DNA of 64,000 bases from Methanofollis liminatans DSM 4140 (lineage in GTDB: Archaea; Halobacteriota; Methanomicrobia; Methanomicrobiales; Methanofollaceae), in NCBI RefSeq assembly GCF_000275865.1, contig NZ_CM001555.1, forward strand, positions 2,134,967 to 2,198,966, in the 5' to 3' direction. A model generated the notes under the pieces. The model saw nothing but the letters and a program-made list of their open reading frames with translations. It had not been told where the DNA came from and made no database searches. Each line of letters opens with the position of its first letter. Positions within the stretch are counted from its first letter, which is position 1. Shown in pieces: positions 1 through 8,068 of the stretch. The position numbers and the translations under genes were made by a program.

Positions 1-1
1 C

Positions 2-604
2 GCCGGGGTGGACACCGTCCCGGTGGGCCTCAGGCCCGTCCCGCTCCGCGACCTCTTCGGAATGATCGGGGACGAGGAACTCGGGATTGCCGGGCGGGCC
101 GTCCAGTACGTGGACTTCGACCGCACCCACCGCTACTGCGGGCGGTGCGGGGCGGCGACCCTGATGAAGGAGGACGAGATCGCCCGGCTCTGCCCTTCCT
201 GCAGCCTTGTCGTCTACCCCCGCCTCTCCCCGGCCGTGATCGTCCGGGTCACAGACGGCGACGCCATCCTCCTCGCCCGCTCCCCGCACTTTCCGGCCGG
301 ACGGTATTCGGTGATCGCCGGTTTCGTCGAACCTGGAGAAAACGTCGAGCACGCCGCAGAGAGGGAGGTGATGGAAGAGACCGGGGTCGCCATCAGAAAC
401 CCCCGCTATTTCGGGAGCCAGCCCTGGCCCTTCCCCCACTCCCTGATGATCGGGTTTACCGCCGACTACGCCGGAGGCGATCTCTGCCCGGACGGGCTGG
501 AGGTCGAGGACGCCAGATGGTTCACCGCCGACGCCCTCCCCGACCTCCCCGGACCGGCATCGATCGCGCGGGCTTTGATCGAGGACTGGCTCGCAGGGCA
601 GTGA
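2..604 (+). CDS. nudC: NudC-type NAD(H) pyrophosphatase (Nudix hydrolase), 5' truncated by window edge
   Basis: NudC enzymes hydrolyse NAD(H), or NAD caps on RNA, to the mononucleotide and AMP in the cytoplasm. Counting from the GTG at 8, a zinc ribbon is visible (YCGRCG at residue 43, CPSC at 62), followed by a complete Nudix box (GFVEPGE ... REVMEETG) and the family hallmark SQPWPFPHS shortly after it. The reading frame is open to the first base, and NudC proteins normally have a further N-terminal domain, so the GTG at 8 is probably internal and the gene begins outside the window. It ends 71 bases before the ribonucleotide reductase start. The family is clear; the true substrate (NAD or another dinucleotide) is inferred from the SQPWPFPxS motif. 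Confidence 0.88.
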   Translation, partial: AGVDTVPVGLRPVPLRDLFGMIGDEELGIAGRAVQYVDFDRTHRYCGRCGAATLMKEDEIARLCPSCSLVVYPRLSPAVIVRVTDGDAILLARSPHFPAGRYSVIAGFVEPGENVEHAAEREVMEETGVAIRNPRYFGSQPWPFPHSLMIGFTADYAGGDLCPDGLEVEDARWFTADALPDLPGPASIARALIEDWLAGQ

Positions 605-646
605 AAATAGTATAACCGATGAGACCAATGTGATCGTAGAGATCAC
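605..646 (+). promoter_or_regulatory. Promoter of nrdJ: TATA-like box and inverted repeat
   Basis: A TATA-like stretch (AAATAGTATAA, about 604-615) lies 60 bases before the ribonucleotide reductase start. A perfect 6-base inverted repeat, GTGATC-GTAGA-GATCAC, lies at 630-646, where transcription would begin if the TATA box is used. That is a typical place for an archaeal repressor operator. The binding protein is unknown. Confidence 0.4.
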
Positions 647-675
647 CCCTCACTCATATTTTATGGTGCACCAGA

Positions 676-3600
676 ATGAGCGATTCAGTAGTAGATAGCA
701 TCCTTGCGGCCCGGTACCTCCGCAAGGGCGAGAGAACCTTTGACGACATCTGCCGGCGCGTTGCTGCGGCGCTCGCGCAGAACGAGAGCGAACGCGAGGA
801 TTACTATGAGGCAATGCACTCCCTCCGCTTCCTCCCCAACTCCCCCACCCTGATGAATGCCGGGACCGATATCGGCCAGCTCTCGGCCTGCTTCACCCTG
901 TATGTCGGCGACTCGATCCCCGACATCTTCCATGCCCTCGAATGGGGCGCCCTGATCCACAAGAGCGGCGGCGGCACCGGCTACAACTTCTCCCATATCC
1001 GCCCGGAGGGTGCACCTGTCCAGTCCACCGACGGCGTCGCATCCGGCCCGATCTCGTTCATGAAGGTCTTCAACGCCGCCACCGACGTGATCAAGCAGGG
1101 CGGACGGCGGCGCGGGGCGAACATGGGGATCCTGAACGTCTGGCACCCTGACGTCCTGCGGTTCATCCACGCGAAGAACGTCGAGGGCGAACTCTCGAAC
1201 TTCAACATCTCGGTGATGGTCAACGACCGCTTCATGGAGTTCGTGGAGGCCGGGCAGTTCCAGAAAGTCTGGGTCACCCACCCCCATACGGGCGAGGAGA
1301 TCACGGTCGGCGCCATCTGGAACGGCATCGTCGACGGCATCTGGAAGAACGGCGAGCCCGGAGTCCTCTTCTACGACGAGATCAACCGGAAGAACCCGAC
1401 CCCGAACCTGGGGGAGATCGATACGACGAATCCGTGCGTCACCGCGGACACATGGGTGATGACCGGCGCAGGCCCCCGCCAGGTCGCCGACCTCGTTGGA
1501 ACGGCATTCGATGCGGCGGCGAACGGCATGACCTTCAGGTCAGGTCCGGGGGGATTCTTCTCCACAGGGAGAAAGGAGGTGGTGAAGATGACCACGAAAG
1601 AGGGCCACTGCCTGAGGTTAACCAGGAGCCACCCGGTCTGCCGCGTAAAATCCATGACCCGCTATCGCACGGAGACCGAATGGACGTGTGCGGGCGACCT
1701 CTCTTCAGGCGACCAGATCCTTCTTCACGATCACCGCAGCCTTCCGGCCTGGCACGGCCCCCTCGGCAGGGAAGAAGGATATCTCCTCGGCCTTCTTGTC
1801 GGTGACGGCACGCTGAAATCAGATGCCGCCGTTCTCTCGGTCTGGGAGAGCGACCGCGGTGCGGCGTCGGTGATGGGGCACGCGGAGGCGTGCGCGTATA
1901 CGCTCGCCCACCGCTCTGATTTTTCAGGCTGGTCTGCCGTCAAAGGGCGGGGCGAACACAGGTTGAAGCTTGCTGCCGTCCGCGATCTTGCGGTCTTGCA
2001 CGGGATGGCTCCCGGAAATAAAACGATCACGCCTGCTCTTGAAAAGGCATCGTCTGCCGGTTATTGCGGGTTCCTCTCCGGCCTCTTCGACTGCGACGCC
2101 TCGGTGCAGGGAACGACGAAGAAAGGGATCAGCGTCAGGCTTGCACAGAGTTCGCTCCCGCTCCTCCGCAGCGTCCAGCGGATGCTTCTCCGCCTCGGGA
2201 TCGCCTCGCGGATCTATCGGCGCAGGGAGGCCGGATTCTCGGTGCTGCCCGACGGGAACGGTGGGTCAAAGCACTACCGCGTGCGTACCCAGTATGAACT
2301 GGTGATCGCGGGTGAAAACCTCCTCTTCTTCCGGGAAAGGGTTGGCTTCATCCACGCACGGAAAAAAGAAGCGCTTGAACAGGCACTGTCATCATATTCG
2401 CGCTCTCTGAATCGGGAGCGTTTCGTTGCGACGGTGTCTGCACTCGAAGATGACGGCGAGGAGGAGGTCTACGATGTGCAGGTGCCGGGCGTCAATGCCT
2501 TCGATGCGAACGGTCTGGTTGTGCACAACTGCGGCGAACAGCCCCTTCTCCCCTTCGAGTCGTGCGTGCTCGGTTCGATCAACCTGGCGATGTTCGTCAG
2601 GGATGGCGCCGTCGACGAAGAAGGGCTCAGGCGGATCACCCGCATGGGAGTCCGCTTCCTGGACGCCGTCATCGAAAGAAACGTCTTTCCGATCCCGCAG
2701 ATCGAGGAGGCGACGCGAAAGACGAGAAAGGTCGGCCTCGGGCTGATGGGGGTCCACGACGCCCTCCTGATGCTCGGCCTCCCGTACGACTCCGAGGAGG
2801 GGCGGGCCGTCTGCGAGCGGATCATGGCGCTCGTCAACGACACGGCGGTCGAGGAGTCGCACGCCCTCGCCGCGGAGAAGGGCGTTTTCCCCGCATTCGA
2901 GGGGAGCGTATGGGGCGAGTATCCGATGCGGAACGCCGCCCTCACCACCATCGCCCCGACCGGGACGATCTCCCTCCTCGCCGGGTGTTCGAGCGGCATC
3001 GAACCGGTTTTCTCCTACGCCTACACCCGCAAAAACACCGTAGGCAAGACCTTCGTGATGCTCCACCCGATCTTCGAGGCAGAACTGAGGCGGGCCGTCA
3101 TGGCGCTCGGCCTGGGCACCGAGGAGGCCGAACGGAAGGTCCAGGAGGCGATCGATCACGTCCACGAGACCGGGACGGTCAGGGACATCGGCTGGCTCCC
3201 GGTTTCCTTCAGGAACCTCTTCCAGACCGCCCTGGACATCGACTGGCGGGACCACGTGCGCATGCAGGCGATCTTCCAGCGGCACGTCCACGCCTCCATC
3301 TCCAAGACGATCAACATGCCCAACACCGCCACCCGCGAGGAGATCGCCGAGGCGGTGCTGATGGCGTGGCGGAGCGGGCTCAAGGGGATGACGATCTACC
3401 GGACGGGCAGCCGCGAGGACGTGGTGCTCGCCCTCAAAGAGAAAGAACCGGCAGAAAAGCCCGCGGAGATACCGCCCACCCGCCCGAAAGAACTCGCCGG
3501 CAAGACGTATCTCTGCCAGTCAGGGTGTTGCCGCCTCTATATCACCGTCAACCTCCTCGACGGGCGGCCCTGGGAGGTCTTCATCAGGACCGTCGGGAGC

Positions 3601-3942
3601 GGCGGCTGCGAGGCGAACTCCAACGCCCTGGGGCGTGCGATCTCCACCGGCCTCCAGAACGGCGTGCCCCACCAGAAGTTCGTCAAGCAGTTCGCGAAGG
3701 TGAACTGCATCTCGGCCATCAGGAACCCGGCCTCGGAGGGCCTTTCCTGCGCCGACGTCGTGGGCAGGTGCATCGACCTTGCGGCCTCGAAGCAGACGAT
3801 CACCACCCTGGACACCTGGGAGATCACCGAAGTCTCAGGGAAGAAAAAGAACCTCTGCCCCGAGTGCGGCGCCGAACTCGATTTCGGGGAGGGGTGCAAC
3901 CAGGGGATTTGCAAGAACTGCGGGTGGAGCGGCTGCAGCTGA
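676..3942 (+). CDS. nrdJ: Adenosylcobalamin-dependent (class II) ribonucleotide reductase, intein-containing
   Basis: Reduces ribonucleotides to deoxyribonucleotides using a B12-generated thiyl radical. The precursor is 1088 residues: N-extein 1-253 (SACF cysteine region, KSGGGTG and RRRGANMG motifs), intein 254-618, C-extein 619-1088. After splicing the protein would have 723 residues. The rejoined site reads NP|CGEQPLLPFESC, the class II active-site loop. A TSCPD domain follows (about 925-1035, with SGGCEANSNALGRAIS), then a cysteine-rich zinc-ribbon-like tail (CPECG ... CKNCGWSGC). ATG at 676 is preceded by GGTG. There is no NrdB or NrdG neighbour, as expected of a self-sufficient class II enzyme. 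Activity depends on intein removal because the +1 cysteine is the expected radical cysteine. Confidence 0.95.
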   Translation: MSDSVVDSILAARYLRKGERTFDDICRRVAAALAQNESEREDYYEAMHSLRFLPNSPTLMNAGTDIGQLSACFTLYVGDSIPDIFHALEWGALIHKSGGGTGYNFSHIRPEGAPVQSTDGVASGPISFMKVFNAATDVIKQGGRRRGANMGILNVWHPDVLRFIHAKNVEGELSNFNISVMVNDRFMEFVEAGQFQKVWVTHPHTGEEITVGAIWNGIVDGIWKNGEPGVLFYDEINRKNPTPNLGEIDTTNPCVTADTWVMTGAGPRQVADLVGTAFDAAANGMTFRSGPGGFFSTGRKEVVKMTTKEGHCLRLTRSHPVCRVKSMTRYRTETEWTCAGDLSSGDQILLHDHRSLPAWHGPLGREEGYLLGLLVGDGTLKSDAAVLSVWESDRGAASVMGHAEACAYTLAHRSDFSGWSAVKGRGEHRLKLAAVRDLAVLHGMAPGNKTITPALEKASSAGYCGFLSGLFDCDASVQGTTKKGISVRLAQSSLPLLRSVQRMLLRLGIASRIYRRREAGFSVLPDGNGGSKHYRVRTQYELVIAGENLLFFRERVGFIHARKKEALEQALSSYSRSLNRERFVATVSALEDDGEEEVYDVQVPGVNAFDANGLVVHNCGEQPLLPFESCVLGSINLAMFVRDGAVDEEGLRRITRMGVRFLDAVIERNVFPIPQIEEATRKTRKVGLGLMGVHDALLMLGLPYDSEEGRAVCERIMALVNDTAVEESHALAAEKGVFPAFEGSVWGEYPMRNAALTTIAPTGTISLLAGCSSGIEPVFSYAYTRKNTVGKTFVMLHPIFEAELRRAVMALGLGTEEAERKVQEAIDHVHETGTVRDIGWLPVSFRNLFQTALDIDWRDHVRMQAIFQRHVHASISKTINMPNTATREEIAEAVLMAWRSGLKGMTIYRTGSREDVVLALKEKEPAEKPAEIPPTRPKELAGKTYLCQSGCCRLYITVNLLDGRPWEVFIRTVGSGGCEANSNALGRAISTGLQNGVPHQKFVKQFAKVNCISAIRNPASEGLSCADVVGRCIDLAASKQTITTLDTWEITEVSGKKKNLCPECGAELDFGEGCNQGICKNCGWSGCS
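1435..2529 (+). other. Intein with LAGLIDADG homing endonuclease inside nrdJ
   Basis: A 365-residue insertion lying between extein residues NP and CGEQ. Splicing features visible: N-terminal Cys (CVTADTWV), a block B-like stretch with SHPVCRV near residue 321, block F (EEEVYDVQVPGVNAFDANG), and a C-terminal His-Asn (VVHN) followed by the +1 Cys. Two LAGLIDADG-type motifs (LLGLLVGDG about residue 369; FLSGLFDCDA about 465) mark the endonuclease. The second motif has DCDA, so an acidic residue is kept in both and the endonuclease may be active. Boundaries come from the extein alignment to the conserved NPCGE loop. Confidence 0.93.
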
Positions 3943-3958
3943 TCCCGCACCCTTTTTT
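3943..3958 (+). terminator. T-rich terminator after nrdJ
   Basis: A run of six T (about 3952-3957) begins ten bases after the nrdJ stop codon. Archaeal RNA polymerase terminates at such oligo-T tracts. No strong hairpin precedes it. Confidence 0.4.
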
Positions 3959-4072
3959 CGGCTTTGGTGAACAACTTTTCAGAAATGCAGGGCGCTCTTT
4001 CCGATCCGGGCTGTGTTCAGGCGGCGAAGGCCGTCCCGCGTGAAAAGGCGATAGGGGAAAAGTGGGCAGGTC

Positions 4073-4184
4073 TCAGACCGCTTCGAACCACACGGCCCGC
4101 AGCCCCAGGACCTCCCGCAGCAACTTCAGGGTTTCGCCCGGTTCACGACACCCTTAGTTCACCTTTCGTCTCCTCCCTTCTCAT
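4073..4184 (-). pseudogene. Possible decayed or frameshifted small gene downstream of the B12 radical SAM gene
   Basis: The 3943-4158 gap holds no intact gene. On the minus strand, an ATG at 4184 opens a 13-codon frame ending in TGA. A +1 shift at that point leads into a well-formed 24-codon frame (4147 to the TGA at 4073) reading REPGETLKLLREVLGLRAVW and then FEAV. That segment has protein-like, leucine-rich amphipathic composition but no start codon of its own. It could be the tail of a broken small gene or chance. No function is proposed. Confidence 0.2.
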
Positions 4185-5478
4185 AGCGCTCGATCAGCGC
4201 CGTCACCCGGCGAACATCCTCGCCCTGCTTCCTCGCCTCGGCGAGGTACATATTGAAGACCTCGTCGGTGACCACGTGGAGGAGGGGCTTGTACATGTCG
4301 GCGTGCTGGGAGAGATCGAACCAGCGTGCCTCGGCCTCGGTGAGACGGAGGGAGCGGTACTCCCCTTCATGAGGCGCATAGACCGGGTTTCTCTCATGCG
4401 GCGTCCTGAGCACCAGGTCGGCAAGCGGGGTCTTCGGGATCGGTTCGGCCACCGAGACAAAGACGTCGTCGAGCATCTCCTCGGCAATGAACTCTTTTGT
4501 CGCCTCGTAGTCCTCTGTGGTCTCGGTCGGGTAACCGACGATGAAGCACCCGGCGACCTTCAGGCCGTGCTGGCGCGACCGTTCCACCGCCTCGTGCATC
4601 TGTGCGACGGTCACGCCCTTACCCATCTGCCTGAGCACGGCGTCGCTCCCTGACTCGAAACCGTAGAAGAGCCAGCCGATCGTGTATTTCCGGATCGCCT
4701 CCAGGATCTCGTCGGTGATGGCGTCCACCCTGATGTCCGGGGCAGAAACATTTTTCGGGCCGAGTTCCTCGGCGAGCATCTGGAGGAGAGCAATGACGGC
4801 GTCGTCGTCGATCTCCCCATGATACCCGAAGAGCGAACCGGTCCCGCCCGAGACCGAGAGGCGCACGGCACCTTTTTCCCTGAACGCCCGCACTTCCTTC
4901 CGGATCTCATCGAGGTTGCGGCTCCTGATCTCTCTCCCGAAGAACCGCGGCACCTGACAGAAGGTGCAGGCGCCGGTGCAGCCCCGGTGCGTCTCTATAT
5001 AGGCATTCGCCCCCCTGATGCTCTGCCGCCCGATATCGTCCGGGATCAGGGGGAGCGGGCGGTATTGCACCGGGACCGGCGGCGCCGGCGGCGTGATCAC
5101 GATCCGGCCCCCGTCAGAGAAGGCGATCCCCGGGAGGTCGGGCGAGACGCCGCGGCCGAGGAGGCGCGGCACCGTCTCCTCCCCCTCGCCGACGACGACA
5201 GCGTCCGGGGCGAGTTCACCGAGCACGTACTCCGGGTATGCAGAGACCGGGCCGCCGATATAGACCGGACGCTCCGAAGCCCGCACGCCGGCGACGAAGT
5301 CCCTGATCGCGGGATCCATCAGGTGCTGTGTCGAGAACAGGCTGAGGAGAACGACGTCGGCGTCCCCGGCGTTCAGGGCAGTCGATAGCCGCACCTCGTG
5401 CCCGGCATCCCTGACGACGCCGCCGATGAGCATCGCCCCATAGGTGGCGATGCCCGGCGAGATGATCACGGTCTTCAT
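4159..5478 (-). CDS. B12-binding domain/radical SAM protein, archaeal family
   Basis: A 439-residue protein. The N-terminal ~130 residues resemble a cobalamin-binding Rossmann domain (GAMLIGGVVRDAGHEV, then VYIGGPVSAYPEYVL and VVVGEGEE). A radical SAM core follows, with the canonical CX3CX2C cluster motif (HRGCTGACTFCQVPRF) and a downstream FYGFESGSD segment typical of B12-radical SAM enzymes. Archaeal members of this type have no established substrate. The start is taken as ATG at 5478 (MKTVIISPG) because the domain begins there. ATG at 5496 is in frame; frames further upstream run into the neighbouring PEGA gene. The protein may act on a methyl or carbon-skeleton transfer, but only the family is supported. 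Confidence 0.85.
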   Translation of the reverse strand: MKTVIISPGIATYGAMLIGGVVRDAGHEVRLSTALNAGDADVVLLSLFSTQHLMDPAIRDFVAGVRASERPVYIGGPVSAYPEYVLGELAPDAVVVGEGEETVPRLLGRGVSPDLPGIAFSDGGRIVITPPAPPVPVQYRPLPLIPDDIGRQSIRGANAYIETHRGCTGACTFCQVPRFFGREIRSRNLDEIRKEVRAFREKGAVRLSVSGGTGSLFGYHGEIDDDAVIALLQMLAEELGPKNVSAPDIRVDAITDEILEAIRKYTIGWLFYGFESGSDAVLRQMGKGVTVAQMHEAVERSRQHGLKVAGCFIVGYPTETTEDYEATKEFIAEEMLDDVFVSVAEPIPKTPLADLVLRTPHERNPVYAPHEGEYRSLRLTEAEARWFDLSQHADMYKPLLHVVTDEVFNMYLAEARKQGEDVRRVTALIERYEKGGDER

Positions 5479-5540
5479 CAGATGATCTATGGGCATCCGC
5501 CCTTTTGAAAGATGCGATCGAAAAAAAGTGGGGGGTGTTC

Positions 5541-6845
5541 TCAGCGCCTGCGCAGGACGAGCACCGCACCGAGCAGGGCAATGGCGCCGAACGCCGTCAG
5601 CGGCATTGCCGCTGCTTCGGGGGTCGGCGTCGTGGCCGGTACGAGCTGCGCCGAGACCGGGGTCGTGGCGCCGGCGTTCACGCTGGCGGTGGTGATCCAC
5701 TCGGTATAGCCCTGGAGCTGGACCGAGACGGTGTATGAGCCCACGGCGAGATCGCTGAGGGTGAGGGGCGTGATACCCTTATACGCATTGTTCAGGTAGA
5801 CCTCGGCACCTGCGGGGGTGGAGGTGATCGTCATCGAACCGGTGTTTGCACCGGGGGTCTGCAGGGTGAGGGAGACCGAGGACTGCTGCCCCGCGTTCAC
5901 GTTCACCGAGGTGGCGGCGTCCTGGTAGCCGTCAAGTTTCAGGGTCACGGTGCGGGTGCCCGGCGAGACGCCGATGATCACGAAACCCTGCGCAGTTGTT
6001 CTGCCCTGGTAACTCCCGTCAAGATAGATATAGGCACCCACAGGCGTGGAGGAGACGACGATCGTTCCCGTGGTCGGCTGCACGTTGGAGTCGAGGGTGG
6101 CAGAGATATGGGACTGCTGGCCTGAGACGACCTTTACCGAGCTGCTCCATTCATGATACCCCGCCTTCTCGATCTCGAGGAAATGAGACCCCTGCGAGAC
6201 GCCGCTGATGGTCATCGGCGTCGTGCCCTTATACGTCCCATCAAGATAGACATTGGCGTTCGACGGGCTCGAAGAGACGTAGATCGAGCCGTAGGTCGGT
6301 TGCGGCGTCAGGGTGGCGTAGACACTCGTTACCCCACCGGCACTGACGCCGGCGGTCTGCGTCCAGGTCTGGTAGCCGTCGTACTCGACCCTGACCGTGT
6401 GCGACCCCACAGAGAGGCCGTTGATCACCTGCGGCGTCCTGCCATAGTAGGAGCCGTCCACATAGGTCTTTGCGCCGCTCGGGCTGGAGGTCACCGAGAT
6501 AGAGCCGCTGGAGGAGGGAGTCGGCGTCGGGGTCGGGTTTAAGGTGATGTAGATGGTCTTGGACTCTCCAATTGAGGGGTACGAGCCGATCGAGACCGAC
6601 GAGGTGTAATACCCGTCCATCGTCGCCTTTGCCGTGTAATACGGCGTGCCGGTCGTATAGACCGGGACACTCAGCACGCCGCTTGCGATCTGGCCTTTGT
6701 AGTCGTTGTCGAAGTAGATCGATGCACCGTTCACGTTGCACCTGACCTCTATCCAGGCCTCGTCGCCGCCGAGGGCGGCGGCCGGGGCCATGAGAAGGAG
6801 AAGAGCGAGAACCGCTCCTGCCATGAAGGATACCGTTCGGATCAT
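5541..6845 (-). CDS. PEGA-domain repeat surface protein
   Basis: A 434-residue exported protein: signal peptide (residues 1-25, ending around AAALGG), a degenerate N-terminal module (~30-100), a TPTPTP linker, then four PEGA repeats of about 75-80 residues. Each repeat has a GSI/TIxVxSxPxGAxxYxDGxYxG opening and a GYxxW ending. After another Thr-Pro linker there is a C-terminal membrane helix with an RRR tail (MPLTAFGAIALLGAVLVLRRR spans the end). The layout is that of an S-layer-associated or cell-wall-anchored methanogen protein. PEGA repeats are thought to act in adhesion or wall binding; the ligand is unknown. The gene stands alone with its own TATA box. Confidence 0.85.
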   Translation of the reverse strand: MIRTVSFMAGAVLALLLLMAPAAALGGDEAWIEVRCNVNGASIYFDNDYKGQIASGVLSVPVYTTGTPYYTAKATMDGYYTSSVSIGSYPSIGESKTIYITLNPTPTPTPSSSGSISVTSSPSGAKTYVDGSYYGRTPQVINGLSVGSHTVRVEYDGYQTWTQTAGVSAGGVTSVYATLTPQPTYGSIYVSSSPSNANVYLDGTYKGTTPMTISGVSQGSHFLEIEKAGYHEWSSSVKVVSGQQSHISATLDSNVQPTTGTIVVSSTPVGAYIYLDGSYQGRTTAQGFVIIGVSPGTRTVTLKLDGYQDAATSVNVNAGQQSSVSLTLQTPGANTGSMTITSTPAGAEVYLNNAYKGITPLTLSDLAVGSYTVSVQLQGYTEWITTASVNAGATTPVSAQLVPATTPTPEAAAMPLTAFGAIALLGAVLVLRRR

Positions 6846-6873
6846 GATGGATCACGCTACATGTGCGGAGGGC

Positions 6874-6891
6874 TATTGTATATTTTTTCTG
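6874..6891 (-). promoter_or_regulatory. TATA box of the PEGA protein gene
   Basis: On the minus strand the sequence AAAAAATATACAATAG is centred about 37 bases before the ATG at 6845. This fits an archaeal TATA box with a transcript start about 10 bases ahead of the gene. No other feature was seen in 6846-6994. Confidence 0.5.
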
Positions 6892-6994
6892 ATTTTCTCC
6901 GCCCGATTAGCAGAAATGTGGTGATATCTACAGTTATCTTCGGCCCATACGGAAAAATGAGCAGCCATTGGCCCCTTTACACAGCCTGACAATC

Positions 6995-8068
6995 CTATTG
7001 CGCCGCCCGTGCCGCCAGCCGCCGCGCATAGCGATCCGTTATAATCGCAAGGAAGGCCGTACCGGCAAGGACGCCGACGAGCGCCGCTCCATGCAGGGGT
7101 GCCGGCGAACCGGCTGCGAGCAGGACGATCAGGTTCGCCGGGTTGCCGGGGATGGCGAGGACGGCGAGGAGGACGGCGACGAGAGCGGTCGAGTAGACGA
7201 ACTGGGCGCTCGTCCGCTCACGATAGTGAAGGGCGGCGATCGCCCCGATGAGGATCAGCACCAGGGACGCCGCCGAGACATGGAGGAGAATCGCAAGGGC
7301 GTTGTGGATCGCGATCCCATTCGCTGCCAGGAGGACGATCCACGCCCCTGCCTGGAGCGGGACGAGCACCCATGCGGCGAGCACTTTACCCCAGAGGATC
7401 TCGGTGAAGGTGAGGGGCGTCGAGAGGAGCGTGTCGAGGGTTTTTGTGCTGTACTCCTCGGTGATGAAATCGATGATCAGGCTCGCCGAGATGATCGCCG
7501 GCATGAAGAGGAGGAGAGGCACGAGGAGGCCGTAGACGAAGATGAAGAAACTCTGGCCGCCCGCATCTGCGGGAACGGCGATATCGACGGGCTCTGCGGC
7601 GAGGCGGTCGTCTCTCGCCTCCCTGAGCATCACCTCATAGGCCTCCATCGCCTCCCTGATCTTCACGCCGGTCACCGAGGCGGAGATGTCGTTTTTCAGG
7701 GTGTAGAGCGTGATCTTCACCGGGTCGATGCCGTCCGGTGGGGTATCAGGGACATAGACCACGGCCGCAAGCCTCCGCTCCTGCAGGGCGGCGACCGCTT
7801 CGGAGAGGTCCATATGGTAGACCTCGAAGTCGCCTTTCTCTTCGAGCAGGTCTGCAAGCGGCGAATCGGTGCCGGCATACCCGACCGCATACCCCCCCGA
7901 CATCCCACCGAGAGACGAGGGGTCGTAGAGCGAGGTGAGACCGACGACGAGGAACGAGGAGAACATGGCGATGAATACCTGCAGCAGGATCGCAAGCACG
8001 ATCGTCCGCTCGTTCCCGATCCCCCGGAGTTCTTTTTTTGCGATGGTCCAGACATGACGCGGCTTCAC
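6995..8068 (-). CDS. ABC-2 type transporter permease
   Basis: A 357-residue membrane protein with the ABC-2 permease plan: a cytoplasmic start (KKELRGIGNERTIV), a first helix near residues 24-46, a long extracytoplasmic loop (~50-170), then five or more helices in the C-terminal half. TEEYSTKTLDTLLSTPLT is the conserved cytoplasmic segment before the helix bundle that contacts the ATPase. Its start overlaps the stop of the upstream permease gene by 4 bases (8065-8068), so the two are translationally coupled. With the divergent ATPase gene at 9942 they probably form one exporter. The substrate cannot be read from the sequence. Confidence 0.85.
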   Translation of the reverse strand: MKPRHVWTIAKKELRGIGNERTIVLAILLQVFIAMFSSFLVVGLTSLYDPSSLGGMSGGYAVGYAGTDSPLADLLEEKGDFEVYHMDLSEAVAALQERRLAAVVYVPDTPPDGIDPVKITLYTLKNDISASVTGVKIREAMEAYEVMLREARDDRLAAEPVDIAVPADAGGQSFFIFVYGLLVPLLLFMPAIISASLIIDFITEEYSTKTLDTLLSTPLTFTEILWGKVLAAWVLVPLQAGAWIVLLAANGIAIHNALAILLHVSAASLVLILIGAIAALHYRERTSAQFVYSTALVAVLLAVLAIPGNPANLIVLLAAGSPAPLHGAALVGVLAGTAFLAIITDRYARRLAARAAQ

